This document shows positions 1-10,325 of a stretch of 30,333 nucleotides of DNA, piece by piece (within the stretch, counting starts at the first letter, position 1; each line of letters begins with the position of its first letter). The notes under the pieces were generated by a model that saw nothing but the letters and a program-made list of their open reading frames with translations, was not told the DNA's origin and did not search any database. This stretch comes from DUPH01 sp035449085 (lineage in GTDB: Bacteria; Verrucomicrobiota; Kiritimatiellia; RFP12; UBA1067), in assembly GCA_035449085.1 (NCBI GenBank), contig DAOTKE010000022.1:1-30333 (forward strand), given 5' to 3'. Made by a program: the position numbers and the translations under genes.

Positions 1-1749
1 CGCGACCTGATCATCTATGACCGGCATACCGACAACAGCCAGCGGTTCAACCGCCGTAATGTGAACACTCCCAACGCGACGCTGACGATCGGCGCGCAGA
101 TCGTCGACAACGAGGCCTCGCCGACGGCGCTTACGGTGATCGGCCCGGCACCATTCTCTTCAATAATGCTGGCGTATGGCGGTTGTACGGTACTCAGTCA
201 TCTCGATAACACCTACTCCGGGGGAACGCGCATGATCGATGCCGCGCTCGAACCGGCTGCGGATAGTAGCCTGGGCCTTGTGCCGGAGCAGCCAGCGACG
301 AATATCGTGACCTCCGGTCTCGCGTTGCTGCGCGCCAAAAAGAATGCCTGGCCTTTGGAGCTGCACGCGCATCGCGGCATTGAGATCCGCGGCGGCTGCC
401 TGGCCCTGATGGGTGATGACGGCAATCAGGCTGGAAAAACGATCGTACGCGTCAACGGCCCTATCAGCGGGACAGGCACCTTGGTCTTGAACCATTGGGC
501 CGGTGAGGGGGTGAACAGTGTGATTGAGCTCAATGGCGACAACAGCGCCTTTGAAGGGGCCTATGTTGTGCATGGCATCCTGCGCGCTCAAGAGGGAGTC
601 GGGCTTTCGCGTGCCGCCAATCTGGCTCTGTGCGATCAGAACAACCCTGCGACGAAGGGGAGCGGCATCGTGGAAATGTCGGGCGTGATGGATCGTGCTC
701 CGGGAACGGGGCCCGGCCAGGTACAATGGGCCGAGGCGAATACGTTCTTCTCCAGCCTGATCGGCTCGAATGATCCCGCTGAAAGCGGGGGGTTCGCCGC
801 TTACGGCGGACCGCTTACGGTCAATCTGGGAGGCGATCGCCGACTGTTGACGATCGGACAAGACGGGTTCAATCCGACCGTGTTGCGGTTGCAGACCGAT
901 ACGGCCACACACGATCTGACGTGGGAGAATCCGATCAATCTGGCCGATCGTACGCTCACCATCCAGGTGGCCCAGTCTTCCTCTTCGAAACAGGTGTTCT
1001 GGCGGGGCTCTCTCTCAAACTCCGGCAGCACGGTGCGTTCACTCCATGTACGTCGGAACGGCAAGCTGATCCTCTGCGATGGTGCGGATATCGGCCCGAG
1101 AATCAATTTGAATATGACCTCTCCGCTACAGTGCCTGATCACCAATCGTCAGACACTCGCCTGTGAACTGAGCGGTACGGGTACTTTGGCCAAATGGGGT
1201 CATGGAATCACCTTTACAACGGGCACCAATACCCTCAGCGGCACGATAAACGTTTATGAAGGGACGTGGTATGCCAACGGCGAACACACGCTGGCCGGTG
1301 CCTACATGGTGTCCAATCATGCGACACTCGGCGGAAATGGTCTGATTGTGCCGCAGGCAGGGGAGACGATACAGGTGGATGGCACACTCATGCCGGGGGC
1401 AGAACCCGGCGTATGCGGCACGCTGACGCTGGGCAGCCCTGAAGCGCATACGACCCTCCACCTCAACGGCACCCTACAGGCTGAGGTCGCGCTGGAGAAC
1501 CATGATTGCGCCGTGGTGTTCGGCGATGTGACCTTTGGCGAGGGAGCGGCGGTAGCGGTCACGGCACAGGATGAGGAGGTCTGGCAAGCACGGCGTGGGG
1601 AAGAAATCCCGCTGTTGACCTGGAGTGGTGCCCAGAGCGGGATATGGATTCAGGCGACGACCCTGCCGAGTGGCTGGAAGGTGTTGCAGAAGGAGAATGG
1701 GTTGGCGCTGGCGTATGTGCCGACCGGCACCATGATCACTGTGCAATGA
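1..1749 (+). CDS. Autotransporter-type beta-strand-repeat protein, C-terminal part (5' end outside window)
   Basis: The reading frame is open from base 1, so the gene enters from the left and the GTG at 61 is not the real start. About 583 residues are visible. They contain autotransporter-associated beta-strand motifs, for example TYSGGT near the left end and a GGNGL-type turn followed by VDGTLMPGAEPG near the right end, as expected of a secreted beta-helix. The whole visible part is clearly related to the C-terminal 580 or so residues of the next gene (shared GGFAAYGG, VNLGGDRR, LPSGWK blocks), so the two arose by tandem duplication. No C-terminal beta-barrel, PEP-CTERM or LPXTG signal is seen; the protein ends in GTMITVQ. 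A role as secreted or surface adhesin or glycan-binding protein is inferred from the fold and the glycan-active neighbours. The next gene starts 27 bases downstream. Confidence 0.85.
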   Translation, partial: RDLIIYDRHTDNSQRFNRRNVNTPNATLTIGAQIVDNEASPTALTVIGPAPFSSIMLAYGGCTVLSHLDNTYSGGTRMIDAALEPAADSSLGLVPEQPATNIVTSGLALLRAKKNAWPLELHAHRGIEIRGGCLALMGDDGNQAGKTIVRVNGPISGTGTLVLNHWAGEGVNSVIELNGDNSAFEGAYVVHGILRAQEGVGLSRAANLALCDQNNPATKGSGIVEMSGVMDRAPGTGPGQVQWAEANTFFSSLIGSNDPAESGGFAAYGGPLTVNLGGDRRLLTIGQDGFNPTVLRLQTDTATHDLTWENPINLADRTLTIQVAQSSSSKQVFWRGSLSNSGSTVRSLHVRRNGKLILCDGADIGPRINLNMTSPLQCLITNRQTLACELSGTGTLAKWGHGITFTTGTNTLSGTINVYEGTWYANGEHTLAGAYMVSNHATLGGNGLIVPQAGETIQVDGTLMPGAEPGVCGTLTLGSPEAHTTLHLNGTLQAEVALENHDCAVVFGDVTFGEGAAVAVTAQDEEVWQARRGEEIPLLTWSGAQSGIWIQATTLPSGWKVLQKENGLALAYVPTGTMITVQ

Positions 1750-1776
1750 TATGATGCCGCAAACGGGAGGAACGGT

Positions 1777-4700
1777 ATGAAACGGTATGGCAGTGCGGTT
1801 TTTGCTGGCCTGGTGGCATTGACAGCGGCGGCGGCAGAACGGTCTTGGCAAGCCGTCGGCGATGGTAACTGGTCGGACTCTGCGAATTGGGCGGGCGGCA
1901 TTTTGCCCGGTGCCTCCGACACGGCGCGTTTCAATACGCCGCTGACGTCAGATGCGGTGGTCGCGATGGACGGAACCGCGCCTCTGGTGGGTGCGATCCT
2001 GGTGGATCATCCTGAAAGCGCGTTCAAACGGGTGTTCATCGGTGAACAAGCTGTGCGCAGTAACGTTTTCGCTAGGGGTCGTGCCGAACTGCTCGGCACG
2101 TGGACCTCAACCTGCAAGGCGATCACCGCTGTGGGTATGGTTGCCGGAGAGACGGCCTGGTTGGATCTCAGCGGCGCGGCGGTCTTTGCGGCCACCAATC
2201 AGCATGCGCTCTATGTCGGCAACGCGAATAACGCGCGTGGCCGTGTGACGGTGAAAGATCAGGCCAGGTTATCGCTCAGTGCGGTCAACACGGATTTCGG
2301 CATATCATTGGGGCGTGATACCGGGTCGGTCGGTTCAATGGTTCAGGAAGGCGGCGTGGTGGAATCGACCGGGCGTTTTTTGCCTGGTTATTACGGTTAC
2401 GGTGCCTATGAACTTTTGGGAGGCTTGCTGCGGTTGCCTTATGGTGGGGATAACACGCGCTATCGTCTGGCGGTGCAGGCCGGATCGACCGGACTTTTTT
2501 ACCAGCGCGGCGGTGTCTTGCTGGTGCAGACCAACGAGCTGAACATCACGTACCAGTTCGAAATCTGTAGCGCCAATAACAACGCGGAAGCGGTCTATTA
2601 TGCCGATGGCGGTGAGGCTCATATCGAGCCGCGGATTTATTTGCTTTCGGGCAGTACGGGAACCTTGCCAAGTTATGCCGAATTGACGGTTGCGGACGGT
2701 GCTCTGGTGCATACGTATGGGACTGTCAATCTGCGTTCGGCAAGTGCGAGGCCAGGTCGTGCCGTGGTGAACCTGAACCGTGGCGGCACATTGCGGACGA
2801 CTGTTCTGCAACGTGACAGTGCGGGCGACAACTGTTTGAACGGAGACGGTGGCGTATTAGAAATAGAGCGAGAGACGGAAATCACCACCCTGTTTGATCG
2901 CTTGCAGGGGGTGACGATTTTTGAAGGCGGGTTGGAACTGTGTTTTCCCGGTGCGGGCGGCGCGCAGTTGGCCACCAATGTATTACGTAGCGCCGGCGGC
3001 TGGGGTGTGGTGGCGATTACGCTTGGCGATGGCGGCAGTGGCTACCTGGCGCCGCCACGTGTGAAAATTGAAGGCGGCAGTGGCAGCAATGCCACGGCGG
3101 TTGCTTTCATCGACCATACGACCGGCAGTGTCACGGGGGCTGTGGTGACATGCCGCGGCGAGGGATATGTGGAAGATGACGTTTTAACGGTTGCTTGTGT
3201 CGGAGGTGGTGGTAATGGAGCTTCGGCAATCGCCGCGCTCGCGCCGAACAAGGCCGGATCGTTGATCAAGAGCGGCAAGCAGCGACTTGTGACTTATGAT
3301 CAGCCGGATTTTGACGGCGGATATGTGGTGCGTGAAGGAACCTTCCTGCATTCCAGTCGTGTCGACGCCGGCGGATCGCCACGGGTGCAACGAGTCCATG
3401 TCAGCGGCCCCACCGCCATTTTTCAAAACGGTACCGGCACACACTCGGAGAACACGACCGATCGGTGGGATCTTGTGAATCCTCAGGCTGTGCTGGCGTT
3501 GGGAGGCGACTGGGGGGGCGGACAATTTCTATTGCCGTGTGGCGCGGGGGATTCTGTTTTCCATCAGCATTTTCGTGAGCTTGAGGTGGCTTTCGGACGT
3601 AACCGGATCAATACGAGCGTATCCACGCCGACAAACGGTGCGGCGCTGGTGGTCGAGAAAATGGTCAGACGGCCTGGTGGATTCTTGGGAATCACGACAA
3701 CCACCAACCTGTCCGTGAGGCTCACCGGTGATCCTGCGGAATTCACTTTCGGTACGGTTCGCCCGATTTTGCCGGCGACCAGTATCGGCAGCGACACGGC
3801 TGAGTTTACTACGCTTGATACGGATGGAACAATCGTGTCGCTGACCGAGTACGATGCCGATTTCGGTGCGGACAGCAATCTGCATCTGAGCGCGTCGGCC
3901 GCCGCCGATGGTTACGCCGTCAACAGCGTTCGCATGAGCGACGGCGTTGCGCTGACGCTTCAGGATGGGGATACGACCGTCGTTGGCAGTGGTGTGATCA
4001 TGGCGCAATCCGGCAACGCTGGTTTTACGACCGTTAGCGGCGGGGCGTTGACCAGCGGTAATGGTGCCGACCTGATCCTGATGGATTTTCACACGTTGGA
4101 GCGGCGCAATGTGGCTAATGGCAGGACGGGGCTGGTGGTGGACTCGCGTATTACCGACAACGGAACGACCCCGATGGCCCTGTTTGCTCGTGGTCGTACC
4201 TGGAATCAGTCATCTATGTCGATCGCGTCGGGCCCCTCCATCGAGTTGACTAAAACCGGCAATACCTACTCCGGCGGCACCTATATTCTGGACACGGCCC
4301 TGGCGATCGCGGATGACAGCTCACTGGGCGCGGTCCCATCGCAGCCTACCAACAACATCTTTACTTCAGGCATGTCGATGCTGCGTGCGCCGGGTAACTC
4401 TGAGACTGTTGTGCTGCATCGAAACCGTGGAATCCGAGTTTGCGATGGCAGTCTGACGTTTTTCGGCACAACCGAATCGCAGCCGGGCCGTGTCATCTTT
4501 GATGTTGCCGGCGATATCAGTGGCGAGGGTGTGCTGGTCATGAACCACTGGGGCGGGACCAGCCCTATGAGCGTGGTGCTGCTTTCCGGCGACAACCGCG
4601 CGTTTAAGGGCAGTATCGCGGTACATGCCATGCTGCGGCTGGGGTCGCCCGAGAGTTTGCCGCCGCGTGCGGGCCTCTTGCTGTGCGATATCAGTCACAA

Positions 4701-5805
4701 CGCTGCCGGCGGCGGCATTCTGGAAACAAGTGGCCTCTTTACGCGTCCTGTGGGGGTCGGGCCGGGTGAAGTCTGGTGGGGACGTGTGACGGAGGTGGGG
4801 CCCGGATTTGTCGCCACACTTACGACCCCGGCGGCTGGAGGTGGGTTCGCGGCTTATGGCGGTGATCTGGTCGTCAACCTGGGGGGGGACCGCCGTAAAC
4901 TGGTGTTGGGCGAGAATGGTTTCGCGCCACAGCGGTTGCGGTTGCAGGACGATGAGGCAACCGGCGTGCTGTACTGGGATAACCCCGTGGACGTGACCAA
5001 CAGGCCGTTGACCGTACAGGTCGCTAATGTGGTGAGCGATAAACGTGTGGTCTGGCGTGGTGCCGTGACCAGTTCGGCCACGGAAGACAGTGGTGCTTTC
5101 ACTAAGATCGGTAATGGACGCCTGGTTCTGGCCGACGGCGCGGACTTCGGTCCGATCGCCTTCACGGCGAACAATACGGTTGAGTTGGACGTCACGAATC
5201 GTCAGGAACTGGCGTGTAACATGAGTGGTAACAATCTGTGGCTGGAAAAATATGGCCCTGGCGTGACAATCCTCAGCGGCTCAAACACCTACATAAATGC
5301 GACCCGTATTTACGAAGGCGCGCTCTACGTGAACGGCACGAACTCCTTGGGCGGCACTTTCACGATCCATGCAGAAGCAATGTTGGGTGGTGTCGGCATG
5401 GTCGCACCCAAGGGGGGCGCTACCGTCACGGTGAATGGTGCGCTGACACCGGGTGCAGCACCGGGAGAGTGCGGCACGCTGACGCTGGGGAGTCCTGCAC
5501 AGAGTACGACGCTCCATCTCAACGGTGCCCTTCAGGTGGAGATTTCGCTGGAAAACCATGACTGTGCAGCGGTGCTGGGTAACGTGACCTTTGGCGATGG
5601 CGCGACGATCGCCGTCACGGCACAGGATGAGACGGTCTGGCTGGCGCGACGTGGTGAAGAGATGCCGCTACTGACCTGGAGCGGCACAAAGAGTGGAACC
5701 TGGTCACTGGCGACGCCCCTGCCGAGTGGCTGGAAGATCCGTGAGAAGGCGGACGGTCTTTACGCCGGTTACGCGCCAACCGGCACATTGATCTCTGTGC
5801 AATGA
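1777..5805 (+). CDS. Giant secreted autotransporter-type beta-strand-repeat protein
   Basis: The 1342-residue product begins with a typical signal peptide (MKRYGSAVFAGLVALTAAAA, cleavage near residue 20). A GNWSDSANWAGG block follows, which often opens autotransporter-associated repeat proteins in Verrucomicrobia relatives. Residues about 410-497 are a Gly-rich segment with GGSGY and GGGGNG motifs, a type also present in the 18302 gene. Residues about 780-1342 carry beta-strand repeats (TYSGGT near residue 830, LSGSNTY near 1165) and match the upstream gene. The start is supported by GGGAGG at 1765-1770, six bases before the ATG. There is no barrel domain and no recognised sorting signal, so it is probably secreted or held on the surface by an unknown means. 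It lies in an apparent operon with glycan-active genes; binding to a polysaccharide or cell surface is inference. No enzymatic motif was recognised. Confidence 0.88.
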   Translation: MKRYGSAVFAGLVALTAAAAERSWQAVGDGNWSDSANWAGGILPGASDTARFNTPLTSDAVVAMDGTAPLVGAILVDHPESAFKRVFIGEQAVRSNVFARGRAELLGTWTSTCKAITAVGMVAGETAWLDLSGAAVFAATNQHALYVGNANNARGRVTVKDQARLSLSAVNTDFGISLGRDTGSVGSMVQEGGVVESTGRFLPGYYGYGAYELLGGLLRLPYGGDNTRYRLAVQAGSTGLFYQRGGVLLVQTNELNITYQFEICSANNNAEAVYYADGGEAHIEPRIYLLSGSTGTLPSYAELTVADGALVHTYGTVNLRSASARPGRAVVNLNRGGTLRTTVLQRDSAGDNCLNGDGGVLEIERETEITTLFDRLQGVTIFEGGLELCFPGAGGAQLATNVLRSAGGWGVVAITLGDGGSGYLAPPRVKIEGGSGSNATAVAFIDHTTGSVTGAVVTCRGEGYVEDDVLTVACVGGGGNGASAIAALAPNKAGSLIKSGKQRLVTYDQPDFDGGYVVREGTFLHSSRVDAGGSPRVQRVHVSGPTAIFQNGTGTHSENTTDRWDLVNPQAVLALGGDWGGGQFLLPCGAGDSVFHQHFRELEVAFGRNRINTSVSTPTNGAALVVEKMVRRPGGFLGITTTTNLSVRLTGDPAEFTFGTVRPILPATSIGSDTAEFTTLDTDGTIVSLTEYDADFGADSNLHLSASAAADGYAVNSVRMSDGVALTLQDGDTTVVGSGVIMAQSGNAGFTTVSGGALTSGNGADLILMDFHTLERRNVANGRTGLVVDSRITDNGTTPMALFARGRTWNQSSMSIASGPSIELTKTGNTYSGGTYILDTALAIADDSSLGAVPSQPTNNIFTSGMSMLRAPGNSETVVLHRNRGIRVCDGSLTFFGTTESQPGRVIFDVAGDISGEGVLVMNHWGGTSPMSVVLLSGDNRAFKGSIAVHAMLRLGSPESLPPRAGLLLCDISHNAAGGGILETSGLFTRPVGVGPGEVWWGRVTEVGPGFVATLTTPAAGGGFAAYGGDLVVNLGGDRRKLVLGENGFAPQRLRLQDDEATGVLYWDNPVDVTNRPLTVQVANVVSDKRVVWRGAVTSSATEDSGAFTKIGNGRLVLADGADFGPIAFTANNTVELDVTNRQELACNMSGNNLWLEKYGPGVTILSGSNTYINATRIYEGALYVNGTNSLGGTFTIHAEAMLGGVGMVAPKGGATVTVNGALTPGAAPGECGTLTLGSPAQSTTLHLNGALQVEISLENHDCAAVLGNVTFGDGATIAVTAQDETVWLARRGEEMPLLTWSGTKSGTWSLATPLPSGWKIREKADGLYAGYAPTGTLISVQ

Positions 5806-5886
5806 TGGCGTTCAGTTGCGTTAGACACGATCACAGGTACTGATTGGTGTATACGGTACCAAAGAAATGAGCACACAGAAAAGGAA

Positions 5887-8037
5887 ATGATGGCGTATAG
5901 CTTCATGTGGGCCGTCCACGCTGGCATTTTCAGCCAGGCTACAGAAGGGTTTGTCGAGAAGATCGAACGCATTTTGCCGTTGGTTACGATGGCGGTGCTG
6001 TGGTCGTGGATCTCTGTGCGGTCGGCGGTTGCGGATCCATCCGATGAAGGAATCTTTTTCGACGGACGAACCTATTATGCGGTCCCCCAGGAGGAAATCA
6101 CGATCACCCCTTCCGGTTTTTCGGTCGCCTGCTGGGTTAAGACCACGTCCACCAACTCGCAGATTTTTCTGAACATGGGTGATGCCGGCTCCGGTTTCAC
6201 GTTGTACCGCTACAATGTGCCCAATGGCGAGCAGAGTGTGCGCATGCTGGTGGAACACAATCCTGCCGCTGCCGCCGCAGCGGATCGCTACACGTCGGCG
6301 AAGGCACCGCCTACACCGACGAACGTCTGGTTCCACTATGCGGGTACGTATGACGGGGCGACCATCCGTCTTTACACCAACGGTGTTTTGTGTTCATCCG
6401 CGGCGGCGCCTTTAAAGCGATCCGCCTTTGCCTACAAATTGCAGATCGGGGCGGTGCCGGATTTCCCGGACCGTATGATGCGCGGTGAAATGGACGACAT
6501 CCGCATCTGGAACCGCGTGCTCTCGGTCAGCGATGTGGCGGACGTCTACGCGCAGGCGACCGGTGGCTCGCTCTCGACCAGCCTGATCGCACACTGGACG
6601 GCGGAGCATATCGGCGACGCATGTTTGGTCAGCGTGGTGGCGGACGGCCCGGACGCTCAGCGCAGAGATCAGGCCCAATTGCTCTTGATGAACACCAAGA
6701 TGGACGGTTTCCGCGGTATCTGGTACTTCAACCAGCCGTCGGGCGACGAGTACGTTTATAAATACAGCGGCGGAATGGGGACGTATTGCGCCAAACACAT
6801 CCCGTTCGCGTGGTACGCACCGGAAACCAATCGTACGTTTTTCTGTTACGGAGGCACGGATGCGAATAACAGTACATTGTATCATATGGTCTCCTATTTC
6901 GATCACACGACCGGACGTGTGGCTAAACCGACCTGTTTACTCGATAAACGAACCGGCGACGCGCACGACAATCCGGTCATCAACCTCGATGACCGGGGCT
7001 ACATCTGGATCTTTTCCAGCAGCCACGGCACGGGACGGCCCTCCTACATCTCCCGCAGCGTCCGCCCCTACGACATCGACGCCTTCGAGTTGGTGTGGTC
7101 GGGCAACTTCTCCTATCCACAGCCGATGTACTATCCCGGCAAAGGGTTCCTCTTTATCCACACTTGGTACGTTGCAGGGCGCGGCAATTACATGATGACC
7201 AGCAACCCCGACGGTACGGTGTGGACGCCGCGCCGCGAACTGGCCTATTTCGAGGACGGACACTATCAAATCAGTGGCGTGTGGAACGGGACAAAGACCG
7301 GCATCGCTTTCAACATGCACCCGAAAGGAAAAGGTCTCAATTACCGTACCAACATCTACTACATGGAGTCTGATGACTTCGGAGAGACGTGGCGCACCGT
7401 GGAAGGCACACCGCTGAACATTCCGCTGAAGAGCAAAAACAATCCGGCACGGGTCTTTGAGTACGAGAGCTGGCCGCGTAACGTCTACATCAAGGACACG
7501 CGCTTCGATTCACAGGGACGCCCGATCATCCTCTTTGTGCTGAGTAAGGGATTCGAGTCCGGGCCGGCCAACGGCCCACGCGAGTGGCGCATCGCGCAAT
7601 GGACCGGGACGGTGTGGACAAACAGGTTCATCGGCATTGTCTCCGACAACAACTACGATACCGGTTCGCTCTACATCGAGAGCGACACGCGCTGGACGAT
7701 CATCGGTCCCACGCGTCGCGGGCCACAAGCCTATAACCCCGGCGGCGAAATAGCACTGTGGCGGACCGACGATGGTGGCGAGACGTGGCGCCATGTACGC
7801 GAAATGACGAACCGCAGTCCGATGAACCACACCTATGTGCGGCGTCCGATCAACGCACATCCCGATTTCTACGGGTTCTGGGCCGATGGCCACGGACGGC
7901 AAGAATCTGAGTCGAGGCTTTACTTTTGCGACAATAACGGTACGGTTTATCGCTTGCCGCAAGTGATGACGGGCGATTTTGCAGAGCCGGAACGCGTGCC
8001 TGTTCCCGGTGGTACGGTCTTGAAGATCGGAAAGTGA
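5887..8037 (+). CDS. Secreted LamG + BNR_4-type beta-propeller protein (copy 1)
   Basis: The 716-residue product has a hydrophobic segment at about residues 30-49 (ILPLVTMAVLWSWISV...SAVA) acting as a signal peptide, followed by DPSDEG. This implies either an unusually long N-region or a start later than ATG 5887/5890; the AAGGA at 5881 is very close to the ATG. Residues about 55-225 form a LamG/concanavalin-like lectin domain (FDGRTYYAV, GFSVACWVK, DDIRIWNRVLS). From residue 275 (FRGIWYFNQPS) to the end is a BNR-type beta-propeller with SSSHG, DDFGETW and NPGGEIALWRTDDGGETW repeats. The region resembles the BNR_4 family (PF15892), a fold shared with ulvan-lyase-like and sialidase-like enzymes; neither activity can be assigned. 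It is closely paralogous to the gene at 10326 and lies 4 bases upstream of the next gene, so the two are probably co-translated. Confidence 0.88.
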   Translation: MMAYSFMWAVHAGIFSQATEGFVEKIERILPLVTMAVLWSWISVRSAVADPSDEGIFFDGRTYYAVPQEEITITPSGFSVACWVKTTSTNSQIFLNMGDAGSGFTLYRYNVPNGEQSVRMLVEHNPAAAAAADRYTSAKAPPTPTNVWFHYAGTYDGATIRLYTNGVLCSSAAAPLKRSAFAYKLQIGAVPDFPDRMMRGEMDDIRIWNRVLSVSDVADVYAQATGGSLSTSLIAHWTAEHIGDACLVSVVADGPDAQRRDQAQLLLMNTKMDGFRGIWYFNQPSGDEYVYKYSGGMGTYCAKHIPFAWYAPETNRTFFCYGGTDANNSTLYHMVSYFDHTTGRVAKPTCLLDKRTGDAHDNPVINLDDRGYIWIFSSSHGTGRPSYISRSVRPYDIDAFELVWSGNFSYPQPMYYPGKGFLFIHTWYVAGRGNYMMTSNPDGTVWTPRRELAYFEDGHYQISGVWNGTKTGIAFNMHPKGKGLNYRTNIYYMESDDFGETWRTVEGTPLNIPLKSKNNPARVFEYESWPRNVYIKDTRFDSQGRPIILFVLSKGFESGPANGPREWRIAQWTGTVWTNRFIGIVSDNNYDTGSLYIESDTRWTIIGPTRRGPQAYNPGGEIALWRTDDGGETWRHVREMTNRSPMNHTYVRRPINAHPDFYGFWADGHGRQESESRLYFCDNNGTVYRLPQVMTGDFAEPERVPVPGGTVLKIGK

Positions 8038-8041
8038 CGAC

Positions 8042-10312
8042 ATGAGAACGAAAATGTTGAGAAGTGTGCTGATGACGGTGGCGATTCTGGCTGCCGCAAG
8101 CGTATGTGCCTTCGAGGAATTGCCGTTGCAACGTCAATATCTCACGCTGCTGGAACCGTGGGCGAAAGCGGCCATGACCGAAATCCGTTTCTTGGACAAT
8201 GAGACGGCGGTCTACGGTTTGGGACAGGCCGGGCACTGGTACATGCAGGCGCATGACACCGCCTTCTGCGCCTTTGCGGTTTTAGGTACCGATCCCAATA
8301 CGGACGAGGCGCGTGTCGGGATGACGCGGGCCGAATTGCGGCACGTCGCGCTGGCGATGCTGCGCTTCACACTGCGCGGCCATATTGCCGGTGGCGGCAC
8401 CTGCACCAACGGCAAGCCGTGGGGGCACACCTGGATTTCGAGTTTGGGACTGGAGCGGATGAGCGTGGGCATCGACGCGCTGGAAGCGTATCTGGACGAT
8501 GATCTCAAGGCGCTGTACGCCAAAGTCTGCGCCTCTGAGGCGGATTACCTGCTGAAGCAACCTGTCACCGCAGGGTTGACCAAAAACAATCATCCCGAAT
8601 CGAATCAGTGGCAAGGCAACATCTCGCACCGGGCGGCGGCGTTGAATCCGGGTGATCCCCGTGAAGCCGACTGGCGCGAGCGGGCCAGCGTGTTGCTCAT
8701 CAACTCAATGGCTACGCCGTCCGACGCGACCAATGCGGCGGTGGTCGATGGTCGGACGGTGAGCGCGCGTTTTGTCGGCGCGAACATGTTCGACACGCGT
8801 GCCTGCAACCATCACGGCTATCAGAACGTCGGCTACATGTACATCACACTGTCCAATCTCGGGATCTATCATTTCTGGTGCAAGCGGCGCGGCGTCAAAC
8901 CGCCTGATGCGCTGTATCACAACGCGCTCGATCAGTGGAAAGTGATGAAGGCCTGCACGTTTAAAGACGGGCGTCTCGCGCGCGTCGGGGGCGACAGTCG
9001 GGTGCGGTATTGCTACTGCCAAGACTACGCGATCCCGGTGTGGCTGCTGGCGCGCGACGCATTCGGCGATGCGGATGCCGAGGCTTTTGAGCGCGGCTGG
9101 CTGCGGCAGGTGCGGACTGAGCAACAGGCCAACACGGACGGCTGGTACATGCGTGAGAGACTGGCGGGGATGCAGGCTCTCTCGCCGCTCTACTACCAGC
9201 GCCTTGAAGGTGACAAGGCGTGCACGTTGGCCTGCGGCGCATACTGGCGGCGGATTTTCGATCTGGACGCCGCGCCAAAGGCGACGGTCGCCGCGCCGAC
9301 GCAGTGGCACGATCCGTTTCACGGCGCCTGGCTGATGCGTGGCGAACGTCGCTTCGCCTCTTGGGTGTGGCACGGCGCGATGAAAGCGGGCGGACTGTGC
9401 GTGCCGTCCGATGCGTCCGATATGGCGGAATGGCAATACAATCTGGCAGGACAGGTGTTCGGCATGGGGATGCAGAACTTCGCGAAGCCCGTGAAATGGA
9501 CCGGCCTGTCATTCGACGGGGGCTTCGCGACCTGCGGTGTTGCGGATCTGGTCTCTCACAACGGGTTGGCGGAGGGCGATGACGATCCCGATATGGGCCG
9601 AATTTTTCTGGCGTTCTGTGCCTTGCCGGATGACCGCACGGCCGTGTCGATCCAGTGGGCGCGCACCTCGAATGCGGCCTATCTGCGGCGTGTGCGCGGC
9701 TTGGCGCTCTCCGTGCCCAATGACGTGTTCAACGGTTTTGCCCGGACGCTTCATACAGCCGGTGGCCGCAGGACGCTGAAGGCCGTGCCCCAATCCTTTG
9801 AGCGGATCACCAACGCGGGGAACTGGCTCAATCTTGACGACCGTCTCGGCGTGGTGTCGGTCTACGGCGGTGCGCCCGAAGTGGCTCGCGTGGCGGGTCG
9901 GCAGATACCGCTCAATATCTGGAACGCCGGAGGGCCCAAGCGGGGCGGCGGGTATCTGTATTGCGAAGAGATTGCCCAGGGCATCCAGGAGGGCCCACGC
10001 TATTATGGGCCGCGTGAGACGATCTTCGATTGCGCGGCTGTCGTGCTGACGGCCGACGCATCGGCCACGTCCGCTTTTGCGGCGGCGAATATGGCGGTTC
10101 AGGTGCCGGTCTCCGATCCCCATCTGCGCGCGGTGCGGGTCAAGGATGCGGCAGGTGCGCGCTGGCTGATTCTGGTCAACTTTTCCGAAGCACCGAAAAC
10201 CCTTTCACGCGCCAGCGTGACTGAGTGGCTGGGCGGTGCTGGTCAGGCTTTTCATGGGGATGAAGAACCTCTCGCGCCGCTGGGAATCGGCCTGTGGCGA
10301 CTGATCCGATAA
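8042..10312 (+). CDS. Secreted putative polysaccharide lyase/hydrolase with alpha-toroid-like N-half
   Basis: The 756-residue product starts with a signal peptide (MRTKMLRSVLMTVAILAAASVCA). The N-half (about 25-400) is alpha-helical, with the aromatic/His/Asn pattern of (alpha/alpha) toroid polysaccharide lyases and hydrolases: N188-Q-W-Q and N256-H-H-G-Y260 could be active-site positions. The C-half (about 400-756) looks beta-rich, for example WHDPFHGAWLMRGERRF and LDDRLGVVSVYGG, as in the C-terminal beta-sandwich of heparinase- or hyaluronate-lyase-like proteins. I do not recognise a specific CAZy family, so lyase versus hydrolase stays open. The ATG lies 4 bases after the previous stop with GGAAAG just upstream, which fits translational coupling. 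It is sandwiched between two LamG-BNR paralogues, so all three probably act on one extracellular glycan. Confidence 0.75.
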   Translation: MRTKMLRSVLMTVAILAAASVCAFEELPLQRQYLTLLEPWAKAAMTEIRFLDNETAVYGLGQAGHWYMQAHDTAFCAFAVLGTDPNTDEARVGMTRAELRHVALAMLRFTLRGHIAGGGTCTNGKPWGHTWISSLGLERMSVGIDALEAYLDDDLKALYAKVCASEADYLLKQPVTAGLTKNNHPESNQWQGNISHRAAALNPGDPREADWRERASVLLINSMATPSDATNAAVVDGRTVSARFVGANMFDTRACNHHGYQNVGYMYITLSNLGIYHFWCKRRGVKPPDALYHNALDQWKVMKACTFKDGRLARVGGDSRVRYCYCQDYAIPVWLLARDAFGDADAEAFERGWLRQVRTEQQANTDGWYMRERLAGMQALSPLYYQRLEGDKACTLACGAYWRRIFDLDAAPKATVAAPTQWHDPFHGAWLMRGERRFASWVWHGAMKAGGLCVPSDASDMAEWQYNLAGQVFGMGMQNFAKPVKWTGLSFDGGFATCGVADLVSHNGLAEGDDDPDMGRIFLAFCALPDDRTAVSIQWARTSNAAYLRRVRGLALSVPNDVFNGFARTLHTAGGRRTLKAVPQSFERITNAGNWLNLDDRLGVVSVYGGAPEVARVAGRQIPLNIWNAGGPKRGGGYLYCEEIAQGIQEGPRYYGPRETIFDCAAVVLTADASATSAFAAANMAVQVPVSDPHLRAVRVKDAAGARWLILVNFSEAPKTLSRASVTEWLGGAGQAFHGDEEPLAPLGIGLWRLIR

Positions 10313-10325
10313 CGGGGGAACAACG

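Noticed and set aside
61..1749. GTG at 61 as the start of the first gene
   Set aside because: The frame is open to base 1 and the upstream residues continue the similarity to the 1777 gene, so this is a gene cut by the window edge.
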